64,000 nt of DNA from Pinus tabuliformis (taxonomy: Eukaryota; Streptophyta; Pinopsida; Pinales; Pinaceae), in the NCBI GenBank assembly GCA_031772625.1, contig CM062819.1, positions 821,539,503 to 821,603,502 of the forward strand. Reading direction: 5' to 3'. Positions 23,554-33,802 of the stretch are shown here, one piece after another. Below the pieces are notes generated by a model that saw only the letters and a program-made list of their open reading frames with translations, searched no databases and was not told where the DNA came from. Made by a program: the position numbers and the translations under genes. Position 1 is the stretch's first letter. Each line of letters starts with the position of its first letter.

Positions 23554-24667
23554 TGTTGGTTTTTGTAGCATTAGATGTGTTCTAACCATGAAATTTTGTG
23601 GAGAGGCTAGAATACATGAGATCTCCAGAACCCAAAAATCGTTTCTGGAAATTCCGCCTAGAAGTGACTTAATTAGATTATTAACCAATTTTTTAATGTT
23701 TCCTAAGTCTAAACTTAGGAAAACTGGTTAATTAATCAAAATTAATTAAGTCAAGGTGTGAATGATCTAGAAACTCACACCGATCGACTCCAAGATGATC
23801 CTAGCCATCAATTATGTTTTAATCTTGTTCGTTGGTGCTCCAACAGAGGATTATAAGAGGAGGTCAATGTGGTTATGGAGAAGACACTTGAGAGATTTGA
23901 TTTCATGAGCATATCGATTTCCAGAGTAGCAACAATTAGTTGTCAGAGAGAGAGCTAGAGATCGAAGTAGTGAGAGACGGGCAAAGACAGTGAAGCCTGA
24001 GGAAGGATTCCAGATCCGGTGAGTGCATTTGCAGAGAGGCAGATGAGCCACAGAGAGGTTGGCTCTGGGGCAGCACAATAGCCTCAAGAGGCAAAGTAGA
24101 TTTGCTAGGAGAGATTGACGTTTTCAGTTCCAGAGGCCAGGAAGGAGTCCTAGAGTGTCGGAGAAGCATCTTTCTGGTCAGCGAAAGGAAGAACGACTTC
24201 ATAAGAGTCCAGCCTGAGGCTAGACATCTAGCCAGCTATGCAGAGCAGTGCAAAGGCTCAGAGGGCCAAAATTCTGAAGGAAAATTGTGTCTGGAGATTG
24301 CCTGTGGGGTGAGGAAAATTCCTCTCCAGATTTTTGCCAGTATTTCTTTGTAGGATTTCCAGTTTTGGCATCCAGTTGTACTCAGATTATTTCATTGTTG
24401 CATAATAATAAAACCCTTAGTTGTTGCACCAATTTTCCCAAGTTGGGTTTTTCCGGGGATTTTTGTCCAAAAATAATTGTGTTATTTTTATGTGTGCGCT
24501 AGCATTTCTTCTAGCGTTTATTCTTCCACAGTTTTATTGGTGTAGGTTGCAATGTGATTTATTTAGTATTTGCCGTAGCAAACAACAAATAAATTGTTAA
24601 ATAAAATTATCAATTAGGAGAATAATTTCCAGTCGTTGCAATAGGATTCCAGTTTGGAATTTTCACA
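23554..24667 (+). repeat. 5' LTR of element B
   Basis: Starts TGTTGGTTTTTGTAGCAT and ends GGAATTTTCACA. Its first two bases double as the end of element A's right target copy. It pairs with 26569-27680. Confidence 0.9.
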
Positions 24668-25143
24668 AGGTATCAGAGCATAGTTGATCAACCAGAGAGC
24701 TTAAAGGCAGAGAAAGAAGGAATTTCACTGCTCATTGTGGGCAGCAAGCCAGAATTCCCACGGCAATGCAATCACTTTGCCAAGAGGCCGAGTTACTTGA
24801 TGAGAATCGATTTTTTTTAGTGAGGGGCATAAAAATTTGATCTCTCTAGATTGAGTGATTCCAGAGGCAGAGGGACCAGCTCAATATTTTCGTGGAGCAG
24901 ATCTCTAGCTGGACACAGTGGTTTTGCAACAATTTGCTAGAGAAAAACCAGCATCGGGTGGAAGGAAGAAGAGCACACACTGAGGGAAAATTTTCCTCAA
25001 GGAATTTCTAGTCTCAAGAAGTTTGATTTTTCCTTGCAGACCAGCCGTCGTTGTGAGCAGATCCTCTCACTCCATAAGTGAGTGTGAATAGCTAAGCAGC
25101 AACTAAGCAGAAGGAAAGAGGAAGTTTTCAACATTTTGTTGAG

Positions 25144-26040
25144 ATGGCCATTATTGGGCTTCATGATCAAGACAGGTTGGATGGGGCTTCCAACTATGTC
25201 ATCTGGAAGGCAAGGATGTCCTTCCTTCTAGATGAGTTTGGCCTAAAAATGTATATCGATGCAGTGGTAGCAGTTACCCAGGACATAAATCAACTGAAGG
25301 AGTGCAGAAAGGAGATGGCACGGGTGAAATGTTTGATCCTAGATGGTGTCTGGGATCATGTTGTTTCACACATAGCTGGCAAAGATACTGCCAAAGAGAT
25401 GTGGGATGCTCTCTCTACATTGTACCAAGGTACTTCCGAGCAACGGAAGATGTACCTAGAGGAGAAGTTGAGGTGTGTCAGGATGCAGAAGGGGGAAGGC
25501 ATAGACCCCTTCCTCACCAGGATTCAGGAGATCCAGGACCAGCTTGCAGCTATTGGGGCAGCACCTCAACCCACAGAGCTAGTACGATTGGCACTCAACA
25601 GTGTCTCAGAGGAGTGGCAGGTATTCGTCCAAAGTGTCTTAGGCAGAGATACCTTGCCAAGCTAGGACAGGATGTGGGTCGATCTGTAGCAGGAGGAATT
25701 GAGGTAAGCTCTTCTAAAGAGCTCCATCATTGGCAGCAATAGTGGATCGAAGCAGGTGAAGGAGGAGGAGAACGTGGCCCTCGCATCGAAGGGTCCTAGT
25801 CAGGGACAGGGGGAGCAAAGAAAGAAGTACCTGTCAAAGGTCAAGTGCTTCAGATGTGGTGAACTTGGTCACTACAGTACCTAGTGTCCTCTCAGAAAGA
25901 AGGACAAGGAGGAGAAGCAGGACTAGCAGGCAGCTTCAGCAGAGATCGATAGGCTTTCCTCCAGGCTGGAGGAAGACTTCGCCATGTTTGCTAACATACC
26001 TCCAGGAGTGAGGTGGGGAGATTTGGTGTTGTAGCCCTAG
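25144..26040 (+). pseudogene. Gag region of element B
   Basis: Copia-type gag: 'MAIIGLHDQDRLDGASNYVI', 'WKARMSFLLDEFGLKMYIDA', 'AKEMWDALSTLYQGTSEQ', 'LNSVSEEWQVFVQSVLGRD', and a CCHC-type knuckle at about 25843-25890. The first part is long and well kept; the region as a whole is broken. It is closely related to the gag of element A. Confidence 0.8.
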
Positions 26041-26568
26041 AGCACTACAGCGGGGCAGGATCCTTGAGGAGTCCAACTCTTGGATCAATACCTTGCTATG
26101 GGAGCCCAGTAGCAAGATGGATCAGTGACGGTTGATGCATTTAGATGCCAAAGTGATAGTTGCAGAGACTAGTAGCAGTCAGATGTTGGAGAGCGCAGGA
26201 CAAACTTGGCAGCAGTGCAGAGTCAGCAGCAACGTAGATTCCTCAGTGACAGTGCAAATATTAGTAGTCAAAGACTCGGGTGATAGATGCATTATACTGA
26301 TCACAGTTGATTCAATATTTTGGATGCTTTTCAGTTGTAGATGTTGTAGTTGCAACAACAACAAGATAGAGGGAGTTGCAGTGCAGATGCAGTGTTGGCA
26401 GCAGTATGTCAGTGTCAGTGACAGCACAGATGTAGTGTATATCAGAGTTGTGCAGTGGTTGGTGGGCAGTATGCCCAAACATCAGCAACGTGACAGGAGA
26501 TGATGCAGAGACAGGTGCTGCTACAGGGGGTGCAATAGCACTAGAACACATTCCTCGCTAAGAGGGAG

Positions 26569-27680
26569 TGTTATTTTTTGTAGCATCGGATGTGTTCTAG
26601 CCACGAAATTTAGTGGAGAGGCTAGAATACATGAGATCTCCATAACCCAGAAATCGTTTATGGAAATTCTGCCTAGAAGTGACTTAATTAGATTATTAAC
26701 CAATTTTTTCATGTTTCCTAAGTCTAAACTTAGGAAAACTGGTTAATTAATCATAATTACTTAATTCAAGGCTTGAATGATCTAGAAACTCACACGGATT
26801 GACTCCAAGATGATCCTAGCCATCGATTATGTCTTAATCTTGGTCGTTGGTGCTCCAACAAAGGATTATAAGAGGCGGTCAATGTGGTGATGGAGAAGAC
26901 ACTTGAGAGGTTCAATTTCATGAGCAGATCGATTTCCAGAGTAGCAACAGTTAGTTGCTGGAGAGAGAGCTAGAGATCGAAGCAGTGAGAGGGGCAGAGA
27001 TAGTGAAGTCAGAGGAAAGATTCCAGATTCGATGAGTGCATTTGCAGAGAGGCAAAAGAGCCACAGAGAGGCTGACGTTGGGGCAGCGCAGTAGCCTCTA
27101 GAGGCAAAGTCGATTTGCTGGGAGAGATTGACGTTTTCAATTCCAGAGGCCAGGAAGGAGTCCTAGAGTGCCGGAGAAGCGTCTTTCTGGTCAATAGAAG
27201 GCAGAACGACTTCATCAAAGTCCACTTTGAGGCTAGACATCCAGCCAACTACACAGAGCAGCGCAAAGGCTCAGAGGGCCAAAATTCTGAAGGCAAGTTG
27301 TGTCGGGAGATTGCCTGTGGGGTAAGGAAAATTCCTCTCCAAATTTTTGCCAGTATTTCTCTGTAGGATTGCCAGTTTCGGCATCCAATTATACTCGGAT
27401 TATTTCACTGTTGCATAATAATTAAACCCTCAGTTGTTGCACCGGTTTTCCCAATTGGGTTTTTCCGGGACTTTTGTCAAAAAATAATTGTGTTATTTTT
27501 ATGTGTGTGTGCTAACATTTCTTCCAGCGTTTATTCTTCCGTAGTTTTATTTGTGTAGATTGCAGTGTGATTTATTCAGTATTTGCCGTAGAAAACAACA
27601 AATAAATTGTTAAATAAAATTAACAATTACGAGAATAATTTCCAGTTGCTGCAATACGATTCCAATTTGGAATTTTCACA
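26569..27680 (+). repeat. 3' LTR of element B
   Basis: Starts TGTTATTTTTTGTAGCATCGG after the purine tract and ends AATTTTCACA. LINE-1 coding sequence resumes immediately after the target copy. Confidence 0.9.
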
Positions 27681-27685
27681 CCTAC

Positions 27686-28900
27686 AACACCTCCATCAAC
27701 ATGGAAAAATCGCAAATATTCTTTTTCAACACCTCCATCATCACTCAAAGAAACATCCAATGCATTATAGGCTTCTCCAAGGCATCCCTCCCCTCCAAAT
27801 ATCTAGGAGATCCCCTCACGGGCTCTGCCATCAAACACTCTTCCTGATGTGATCTTCTCAACAAGATTTCCTCCAAATTAAACTGTTGGACCTTCAGAGC
27901 TCTAAATATTGCTAGAAAACTAATCCTCCTCAAATTTGTCTTGCAGGCCATGCCTATTTACTTGTTTTCTGTATTAGCAGCTCCCAAATGGGTTCTCAAA
28001 AGTATCAAAAATCTCCAACGCTCATTCTTCTGGGGAGAAGCGGATTTGAAGCACAAATGGCGTCTAGTAAAGTGGGAAACTCTCTACCTCCCAAAGGCCT
28101 ATGGTGGATTGGGATTGCGCGACCCAAAAACAACTAACAAAGTTCTTGGAGCCAAACTCGAGTGGAAATGGATAAAGTACAAAAAGGAACTTTGGGCCCA
28201 ACTATGGCATGCCAAATATGCAAGGGACTCTCCTCAACATGTTCTCATTCATCTCTCCAATCATTCTCCAAGCTCCCACATTTAGAACTTAGCTAGCCAT
28301 AACAGATCTCTAGTCCAAACGCATTGCTTCTGGGAAATAAGATATGGAAGAACTGCCAAATTTTGGAATGATTCATGTCAACAATAACCAAGCCTAGCTA
28401 ATGTCCTTTCTACCCCTCTCAGCCAAGCCCATGCTCTCAGCTCTATTCGTTCCTCAATCCACCAGTTCTATACCAATCATGAAGACAGTACCAATCGTCA
28501 ATGGGCCCAGAACATCTTCTGCGAAGAGGAGAACTCAGAGACCAAACAAACTCACCTTCAACAGTAACTTCACAAAGAACAATTAGACCTAAAGAAGGGC
28601 ATGATATTCTTTGTTGGGGTTACCAGAATGCAAGAAAGTTTTCGGTTAAGGAAGCCTACAACCTCCTCACTCGTGAAAATCTCCAAGACCCGAACCCTTT
28701 CTGAGTTGAGCTCTGGTACATGAACACCTGGCCCAAAGTCAAAACCTTCACCTAGCTTCTCACCAAACGAAGAACCCTCACATGGGACAATTTGATCAAG
28801 AAAGGCTTCCAAGAGCGCTCATGGTGCTACCTATTCCAAAAGCAACAAGAGACAATAGACCATTTTTTCATCTCATGTCCCTTTGCCAACAACCTCTAGA
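27686..28900 (+). pseudogene. LINE-1 ORF2: RT C-terminal part and zinc-binding region
   Basis: The frame resumes with 'SINMEKSQIFFFNTSIITQ', the block that follows the RT active site in plant L1s. Then come 'ASLPSKYLGDPLTG', 'FSVLAAPKWVLKSIKNLQRS', 'FFWGEADLKHKWRLVKWETL' and 'GGLGLRDPKTTNKVLGAKL'. A zf-RVT-like block with 'WDNLIKKGF' and 'TIDHFFISCPFANNLW' (C/H-rich) lies near 28780-28900. Several stops are present, for example near 27845, 28284 and 28386. The length and order match a normal plant L1 ORF2. Confidence 0.8.
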
Positions 28901-29269
28901 GAAGACTTGAGCATGGATTACAAAAATCATCTAGGGGGAGGGTAGCATTTCTCAAACTATCAAGCAATGGCCCAAAGCCCCATTCATCAATCCCATTCTT
29001 AATTTCCTTTGGTCTATTGCCCCAAGTCTCAGCTTGGGAAGTCTAGAAAGAACACAACCAACGAATCTTCAACAACTCCCAGAAATCCCCTAAAAGCACG
29101 AGGAACTTTTTCCACAGGTACCTTGAGGAAGCCATTGCCCTCACCAATTGGTCAGCCTACAACTTTCAAGCACCACCGTCTAAAAAAAAGATTCTTGCTT
29201 GGTGGAATCTCAAACCTCCAAAACTCCATGGATCTTTACCATTAAACAAATTGAAATATCCCTTTCCCA

Positions 29270-29715
29270 TTTCCTAGAAACTACCTCCCCTCCATCACTT
29301 CAAGCTTAACTTCGATGACGCCCCAAAAGGCAATCCCAAGGATGCTGGCATATGAGGCGTTATCAGAAACCACTTAGGGGAAATTCTCTAAATCTACAGA
29401 GGCTACATAGTTAATGACATCAATAATGTAGCAGAGCTGGTGGCACTGATAAAAGGCATCAACGTAGAAAAACAACAACATTTCTTCCCTTTAATAGCTA
29501 AAGGGTATTCGCAAATCATAATTCAAATAGATCAACGAATTCTCAATGGTTCACCGACATCTAAACATGCAATCAGCTGGCACTTGGGCTACTACATTCA
29601 ACAATTGGAAGACCTCATTACATATTAGGAGGCCATAATCTTCTCCCACACCAAGCACAAAGCCAACTCATTGGCAGACTTCATAACCAATAGAGGGGTT
29701 GAAGACCACTAGCAA
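29270..29715 (+). pseudogene. LINE-1 RNase H domain
   Basis: The frame reads 'KLNFDDAPKGNPKDAGI' (first catalytic Asp block), 'GVIRNHLGEIL', 'INNVAELVALIKGINVEKQQ' (catalytic Glu block), 'GYSQIIIQIDQRILNGSPTS' (D/S-QI block) and 'HTKHKANSLADFITNRGVED' (final block). This is the archaeal-like RNase H that many plant L1 ORF2 proteins carry at their C-terminus. It removes RNA from the RNA-DNA hybrid. Stops are present, for example after 'KDAGI' and 'LGEIL'. Confidence 0.8.
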
Positions 29716-29754
29716 TGCGAGGATTGGCCGCCCTCCTCTCCTGCCATCAAAGCT

Positions 29755-30760
29755 TGGTCCCCACTGCCAATATCTTGTTGAGAAATATCTCCAATCCCCG
29801 GAGCTATGTGTCTCCATTAACCATGCCACTTGGCCAACGACATAATAACGATGCCCTCCATCTGGCGTCCATCAATATTGCCGCATCCTATCATGCCAAC
29901 CATGCTCTTTATTATCTGCCTCCTGCAGCGCCTCCACATGCTTGGCCTCAATGATTGTCCAGTCCTCCCTCTCGACATTTTTACTCCTCGCACCATGGCC
30001 TCGATCTAGTATTTCCCTTTGGCTTCCCCGCTCAACGTTTGGTCTCTCTCACCTACCTGCTTAGCCCCTGCAACCATCGCCACTCTTGTGCCTCCTGCAC
30101 AGCCCACGAACCCGAATTTCTCCACCATGAGCTGCAAAAGAGGAAGCAATCGTCGAGTTGTGCATGGAAGGGGCAGAGGTCGCCTGCCCACCTCCCCTAT
30201 CACAGACGAAGAATGGACTCTCTATGACAATGCCATTCCAGCCCATACCCGATGCCAAGTCTTCGATTTAGAAGCTGAAGAGGTTCACCAGGATCAGAAT
30301 GCACTTTGGGTGCTCCACAACCTCCTTGCCCACCGCCTCCTTGCTTAAGAACGGAACAAATCCAAGACATCCTGCTGGATCGATGAGCTCTCCTCCAACA
30401 ACAATCATGCCACCACCTCCCTACAACACCTCTCCTGTAACCTTGGCATTGATTTCCCTCTTGGCATTCCCACCTCCTCCTCCCCTAGCCCCTCGACCTC
30501 TATCTTTGTTCCCCTCGGCTCAACTTCTCCTTCAACCATATTGGCAACTGGTGGTCGCCCCTCTCCAACTCACAGACAACATGAAGTGGCTACACCTCTA
30601 GAGGACACTCAGTCGATGGCTCCCAAGCTTTCTCCTTCTCGTCCCAGTCCGCACGGGTGCTACATCATTGAAGAGTCATCTGCAGAAGCGGTCATTGCCA
30701 GCCCTCTCAGAGACAGACACACGCAATTGTCGTAGGTCTCTTCAAGTCCTCACAGCGCCA
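29755..30760 (+). pseudogene. LINE-1 coding-like region downstream of RNase H
   Basis: About 1 kb between the RNase H and the A-rich tail keeps long plus-strand frames with few stops. One reads 'MSCKRGSNRRVVHGRGRGRL', 'PTSPITDEEWTLYDNAIPAH' and 'FDLEAEEVHQDQNALWVLHN'. Another reads a Ser/Pro-rich stretch with 'GRPSPTHRQHEVATPLEDTQ'. I recognise no domain. It may be a C-terminal extension or a separate third ORF; similar extra coding stretches appear in other LINEs of this window. Confidence 0.4.
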
Positions 30761-31027
30761 ACTAAGCTCCCTCAAGTTCTCTCCAACAATGTTTGTTTTG
30801 GCACTTTGTCTACTCTTCAATGTCTGCTATCCAGTGGCTTTGCTCCACCATAGAATGTTGGTCTCGAATTTTGTTTTTCTTATGTACTGCAATGGGTTTG
30901 AACTGCAAATTTCGGAAAAGTTTTTTGGTTTCCCCTTCAAGGGGCAGAAAACTATGATGGGTGATGGGTGAAGACCCCCCAAGACTGTCTATGCTCTATG
31001 TATATTTCATTGTTAATATAATGTGAT

Positions 31028-31045
31028 CTTTTGCCAAAAATAAAA
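31028..31045 (+). other. A-rich 3' tail of LINE-1
   Basis: After 'gtgatcttttgcc' the sequence turns into A-rich repeats of (A)nT, marking the LINE 3' end. Confidence 0.6.
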
Positions 31046-31210
31046 AATAAATACATAAAAAATTCTAATTTTGAGTAATGATTATTTTCACTTATTAAAA
31101 TTAAAATTAAATTAATATATATGCAAGAGAGATAGTAAAATTAATTTTTTTTTTGTGAATATTTAAAATTAGAAAATTTTGACCATATAAATGTAAATGT
31201 AATATTTAAT

Positions 31211-31362
31211 ATCAAGTGGGTGTCGCTGGGGTGTAGGGAGGAGTCACTCTTATCCTCCCCACCTGGGTTCCAGCCCCACCGAGATTAACATGCTTGCTTC
31301 TTTAGGGTAATTTCCAGATGAAAAATAATCGGCTCACCTAAACAAAAGTGGGTTTTCTATGG
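31211..31362 (+). mobile_element. tRNA-derived SINE
   Basis: The head contains an A-box-like 'tgtcgctggggtgtaggg' and, about 45 bp downstream, a B-box-like 'gggttccagcccc', the internal pol III promoter of tRNA-type SINEs. The ~150-bp unit is flanked by imperfect direct repeats, 'atgtaaatgtaatatttaat' (31191-31210) and 'atgtaaatataaaatttaat' (31363-31382), three mismatches in 20. It is GC-richer than the surrounding AT-rich spacer. No family name can be given. Confidence 0.65.
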
Positions 31363-31382
31363 ATGTAAATATAAAATTTAAT

Positions 31383-33463
31383 AACAAATATGAAAACAAA
31401 ATTAATAAAAATAGATCAATAATATTATTAATATATTTTAAAGTTTTATGTATACTTATATATTTTATTCATGTGATGAGAAATATATTTTAAAGAATTT
31501 TTTAAGCACTTCTTTCATTTTGAAGATGGTATTTAAGTAAATCTTAAATTCTAAAAAGCATAAGTTCAAGTTAACAACTCATAAATAACTCATTTATAAT
31601 TCATCAATAATTGATTTACTAATTATAATAAACATGTAGCAAAGTGAAATTTGAATCCTTATGGGAAAGTAACCAGTTTTCCTCACAATTCAATTGAACT
31701 ACTCTAAAGTAACAATACCCTCATATTGATATACACATAAGATAAACATTATTATTTAAGAACTTGATATTAAGTTAATATTTAAAACAATAAATAATTA
31801 GTATGATATTATTCTAGATAGAAATAAGATAAACATTATTATTTATGAACTTGATATTAAGTTAATATTTAAAACAATAAATAATTAGTATGATATTATT
31901 CTAAATAGAAATAAAGGAAAGGAAAATAAAATCTAATATAAAAACAATCAAATTTAAGATTTGAAAATTAATAATTAAATAAGACAATTCATTTCAATAT
32001 TGAAATTACTATACATAAAATAAATAATTATTCTAAATAGAAATAAAGGAAAGGAAAATAAAATTTAATATAAAAACAATCAAATTTAAGATTTGAAAAT
32101 TAATAATTAAATAAGACAATTCATTTCAATATTGAAATTATTAGACATAAAATAAATAATTAAAATAAAATAGATAGAAAAGTTAAGAAAAAAGAGTAAT
32201 CTAATAAAACAAATTATATTAAGGTTTACATTTTTAATTAAATTTTTTATTTTATATATATATATATAAAAGTTAAAAAATGTTTATAAATCATTTATAG
32301 GTCTTAGAATAGATGGTGATAGGATGTTTTATTAAGGTAAAGGTCACTGGTTCATAGGTAAAATTCTAGCCATATTAAAGGTTGGGGTGGCCCAAGTGAT
32401 GTGATTTTGACAGCTTAGATGCCCTTGGGTTGTGGCGAGATAAAACAAAAAATAAAAATAAAAATAAATAAAATAAAAAAATAAAAATTGTTCACAAGAA
32501 AATAAAAACCAATTTATTTCCCAATTTCTACATATAAAAGATTATTAACAACATATAATTAACATTAAGTTACAATGCACTATCAAATCAGGCTCAGATA
32601 TTTCACTCCAACACTAATTTCTCAAATCAAAGATTTTCATTTCAAAATCAATTTCTGTTCTGCCATAATAAATTGTAAACCACCTTAAAAAAAAGTTGTG
32701 TAAAATAATAAGAAAGTTACGTAAAATAATACTTTAAAGATAGCATCTAAATCACATTTATTTAATTATTATTATAAATTTATAATTATTATAATGCACA
32801 TAAAATTAAATAGAAATTATTAATATGAAATAAAATTTATAAAATACATCACAAATAAAAAAATTCTAAAACAGGAATGAAATTTATAAAATATGAAGCA
32901 AATAAGTTTTTTCTATAAAAGATGGTTTAATAAAATTAAATTTACAAAATATAAAATAACGACAGACCTTTTCATATAAAATTTGTGAAGTTTCTGATTT
33001 ATAAAGTTTACAAAATTATATTTAAAAAATTATACTTTCATATCATATCCAATTAGCATATGAATAAATATTATAATTAAAGGAGAAAAAAAACCATATA
33101 ATTAAAGGAGAAAAAAAACCATATTATAAAAATTATAAAGAACAGTCTCCGAATTTTTACCCTTCACAATTTTTATAAATAATTTTCCTTTCCAAATTGA
33201 CCATTTATTTAATTATTTTAAAATCTTATAAACAAATTTTATCCATGTTACTTCGAAACCCATACCCAAATTACACCGTTCAAGAACCTTATTAACCGAT
33301 TTTTTTGACACAATTATTATAAATGTGGGTTATTCCATTCGAGTTTATTCGAATCGGGTTCAGTCATCTCGAAAGCAAAATCTAATAAAAATAAAGTAGA
33401 CGGTACCTGCAGAACCTCTGGATTAAAAGACTTACAGAACTTAAACTAAATTAGAAGACTCAC
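31383..33463. other. AT-rich spacer / putative intron 2 sequence of the LRR kinase gene
   Basis: Very AT-rich, without coding-like frames. It contains the tandem repeats at 31741-32160, a 2 x ~29-bp repeat (tataattaaaggagaaaaaaaacca) near 33073-33125, and a possible SINE-like patch at 32310-32445 with too little support to call. If the kinase gene is real, this lies within its second intron. Confidence 0.5.
31741..32160. repeat. Two overlapping tandem duplications (87 bp and ~132 bp)
   Basis: Unit 1 (period 87) occurs at 31741-31827 and 31828-31914. Unit 2 (period 132) occurs at 31899-32030 and 32031-32160. The units overlap at 'ctaaatagaaataaa', so the second duplication used the edge of the first. 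The copies are nearly identical. Confidence 0.85.
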
Positions 33464-33802
33464 AGGGCTTGGACAGCTCCAGAAGGCGCACAGTTGATCC
33501 CGGACCAATTGCAGGGTTGTTGATCAAGACCGTTCCAATTCGACAAAACCAAGTTAGGATCGTCGTATATGGCATCTTTGAATGCCAGCAGGGCCAGACC
33601 TGCATGTACATTAAATATCCATCATTCATTCAAACATTCATTCATTTAGCCGGCTGAAAGCGCCACCACAGATAAAATGGTATTCTTAGAATTCTACCTG
33701 TATCGATCGCGTTTCGCATTTAACCTCACCTTCGTCAGAAATAGAGCTGCACCCCTGCAGAATAGTGCCGCATATCACCGCCATTACTAACAATGCTTTC
33801 AT
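33464..33802 (-). CDS. LRR receptor-like kinase, first two coding exons (partial gene)
   Basis: Exon 1 is 33730-33802 (73 nt). It starts at the ATG at 33802 and encodes a secretory signal peptide, 'MKALLVMAVICGTILQGCSS'. The donor is GAAG|GTGAGG. Exon 2 is 33464-33599 (136 nt; acceptor TGCAG, donor CCCT|GTGAGT) and encodes 'GLALLAFKDAIYDDPNLVL', 'SNWNGLDQQPCNWSGINC' and 'APSGAVQAL'. This is the LRR N-terminal cap (LRRNT_2: L..FK.....DP...L.NW......C.W.G..C). The splice phases join in frame. From memory it is close to Arabidopsis At1g63430/At5g41180-type LRR kinases of the plasma membrane. No LRR or kinase exon is found in the 33 kb further along the strand, so either intron 2 is very long or this is a gene fragment. 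Confidence 0.7.

Larger units (their letters stand above)
23554..27680 (+). mobile_element. Gag-only Copia-type element B, inserted in LINE-1
   Basis: LTRs are 23554-24667 (1114 bp) and 26569-27680 (1112 bp). The primer site 'aggtatcagagc' is at 24668-24679 and the purine tract 'ctaagagggag' at 26558-26568. The internal region (about 1.9 kb) holds gag with a zinc knuckle and a CAG-rich tail, and no pol. The target copies are CCTCC (17923-17927) and CCTAC (27681-27685), 1 mismatch. The left copy is now 5.6 kb away because element A inserted two bases inside B's left LTR. LTRs differ by roughly 7-8% over 345 bp. The LTR ends resemble those of A, so they are sister families. The element is broken (a few breaks). 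Confidence 0.85.
6030..31045 (+). mobile_element. LINE-1: L1-type LINE with RNase H, split by nested insertions
   Basis: A plus-strand L1-type element is present in three separated blocks: about 6030-7428, 16779-17929 and 27681-31045, some 5.9 kb of its own sequence. In order it holds an ORF1 tail, endonuclease, reverse transcriptase (FVDD at 17838-17849), the RT C-terminal and zinc-binding region, RNase H, and a further coding-like stretch. It ends with an A-rich tail near 31028-31045. The reading frame resumes cleanly across both insertion points, which shows the LINE was there first. It carries many stop codons and frameshifts of its own. The 5' end and target duplication were not found, so it may be 5'-truncated. 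Confidence 0.85.

Noticed and set aside
32310-32445. Possible second SINE
   Set aside because: A B-box-like 'ggttcatagg' is present, but no convincing A box, tail or flanking repeat was found.
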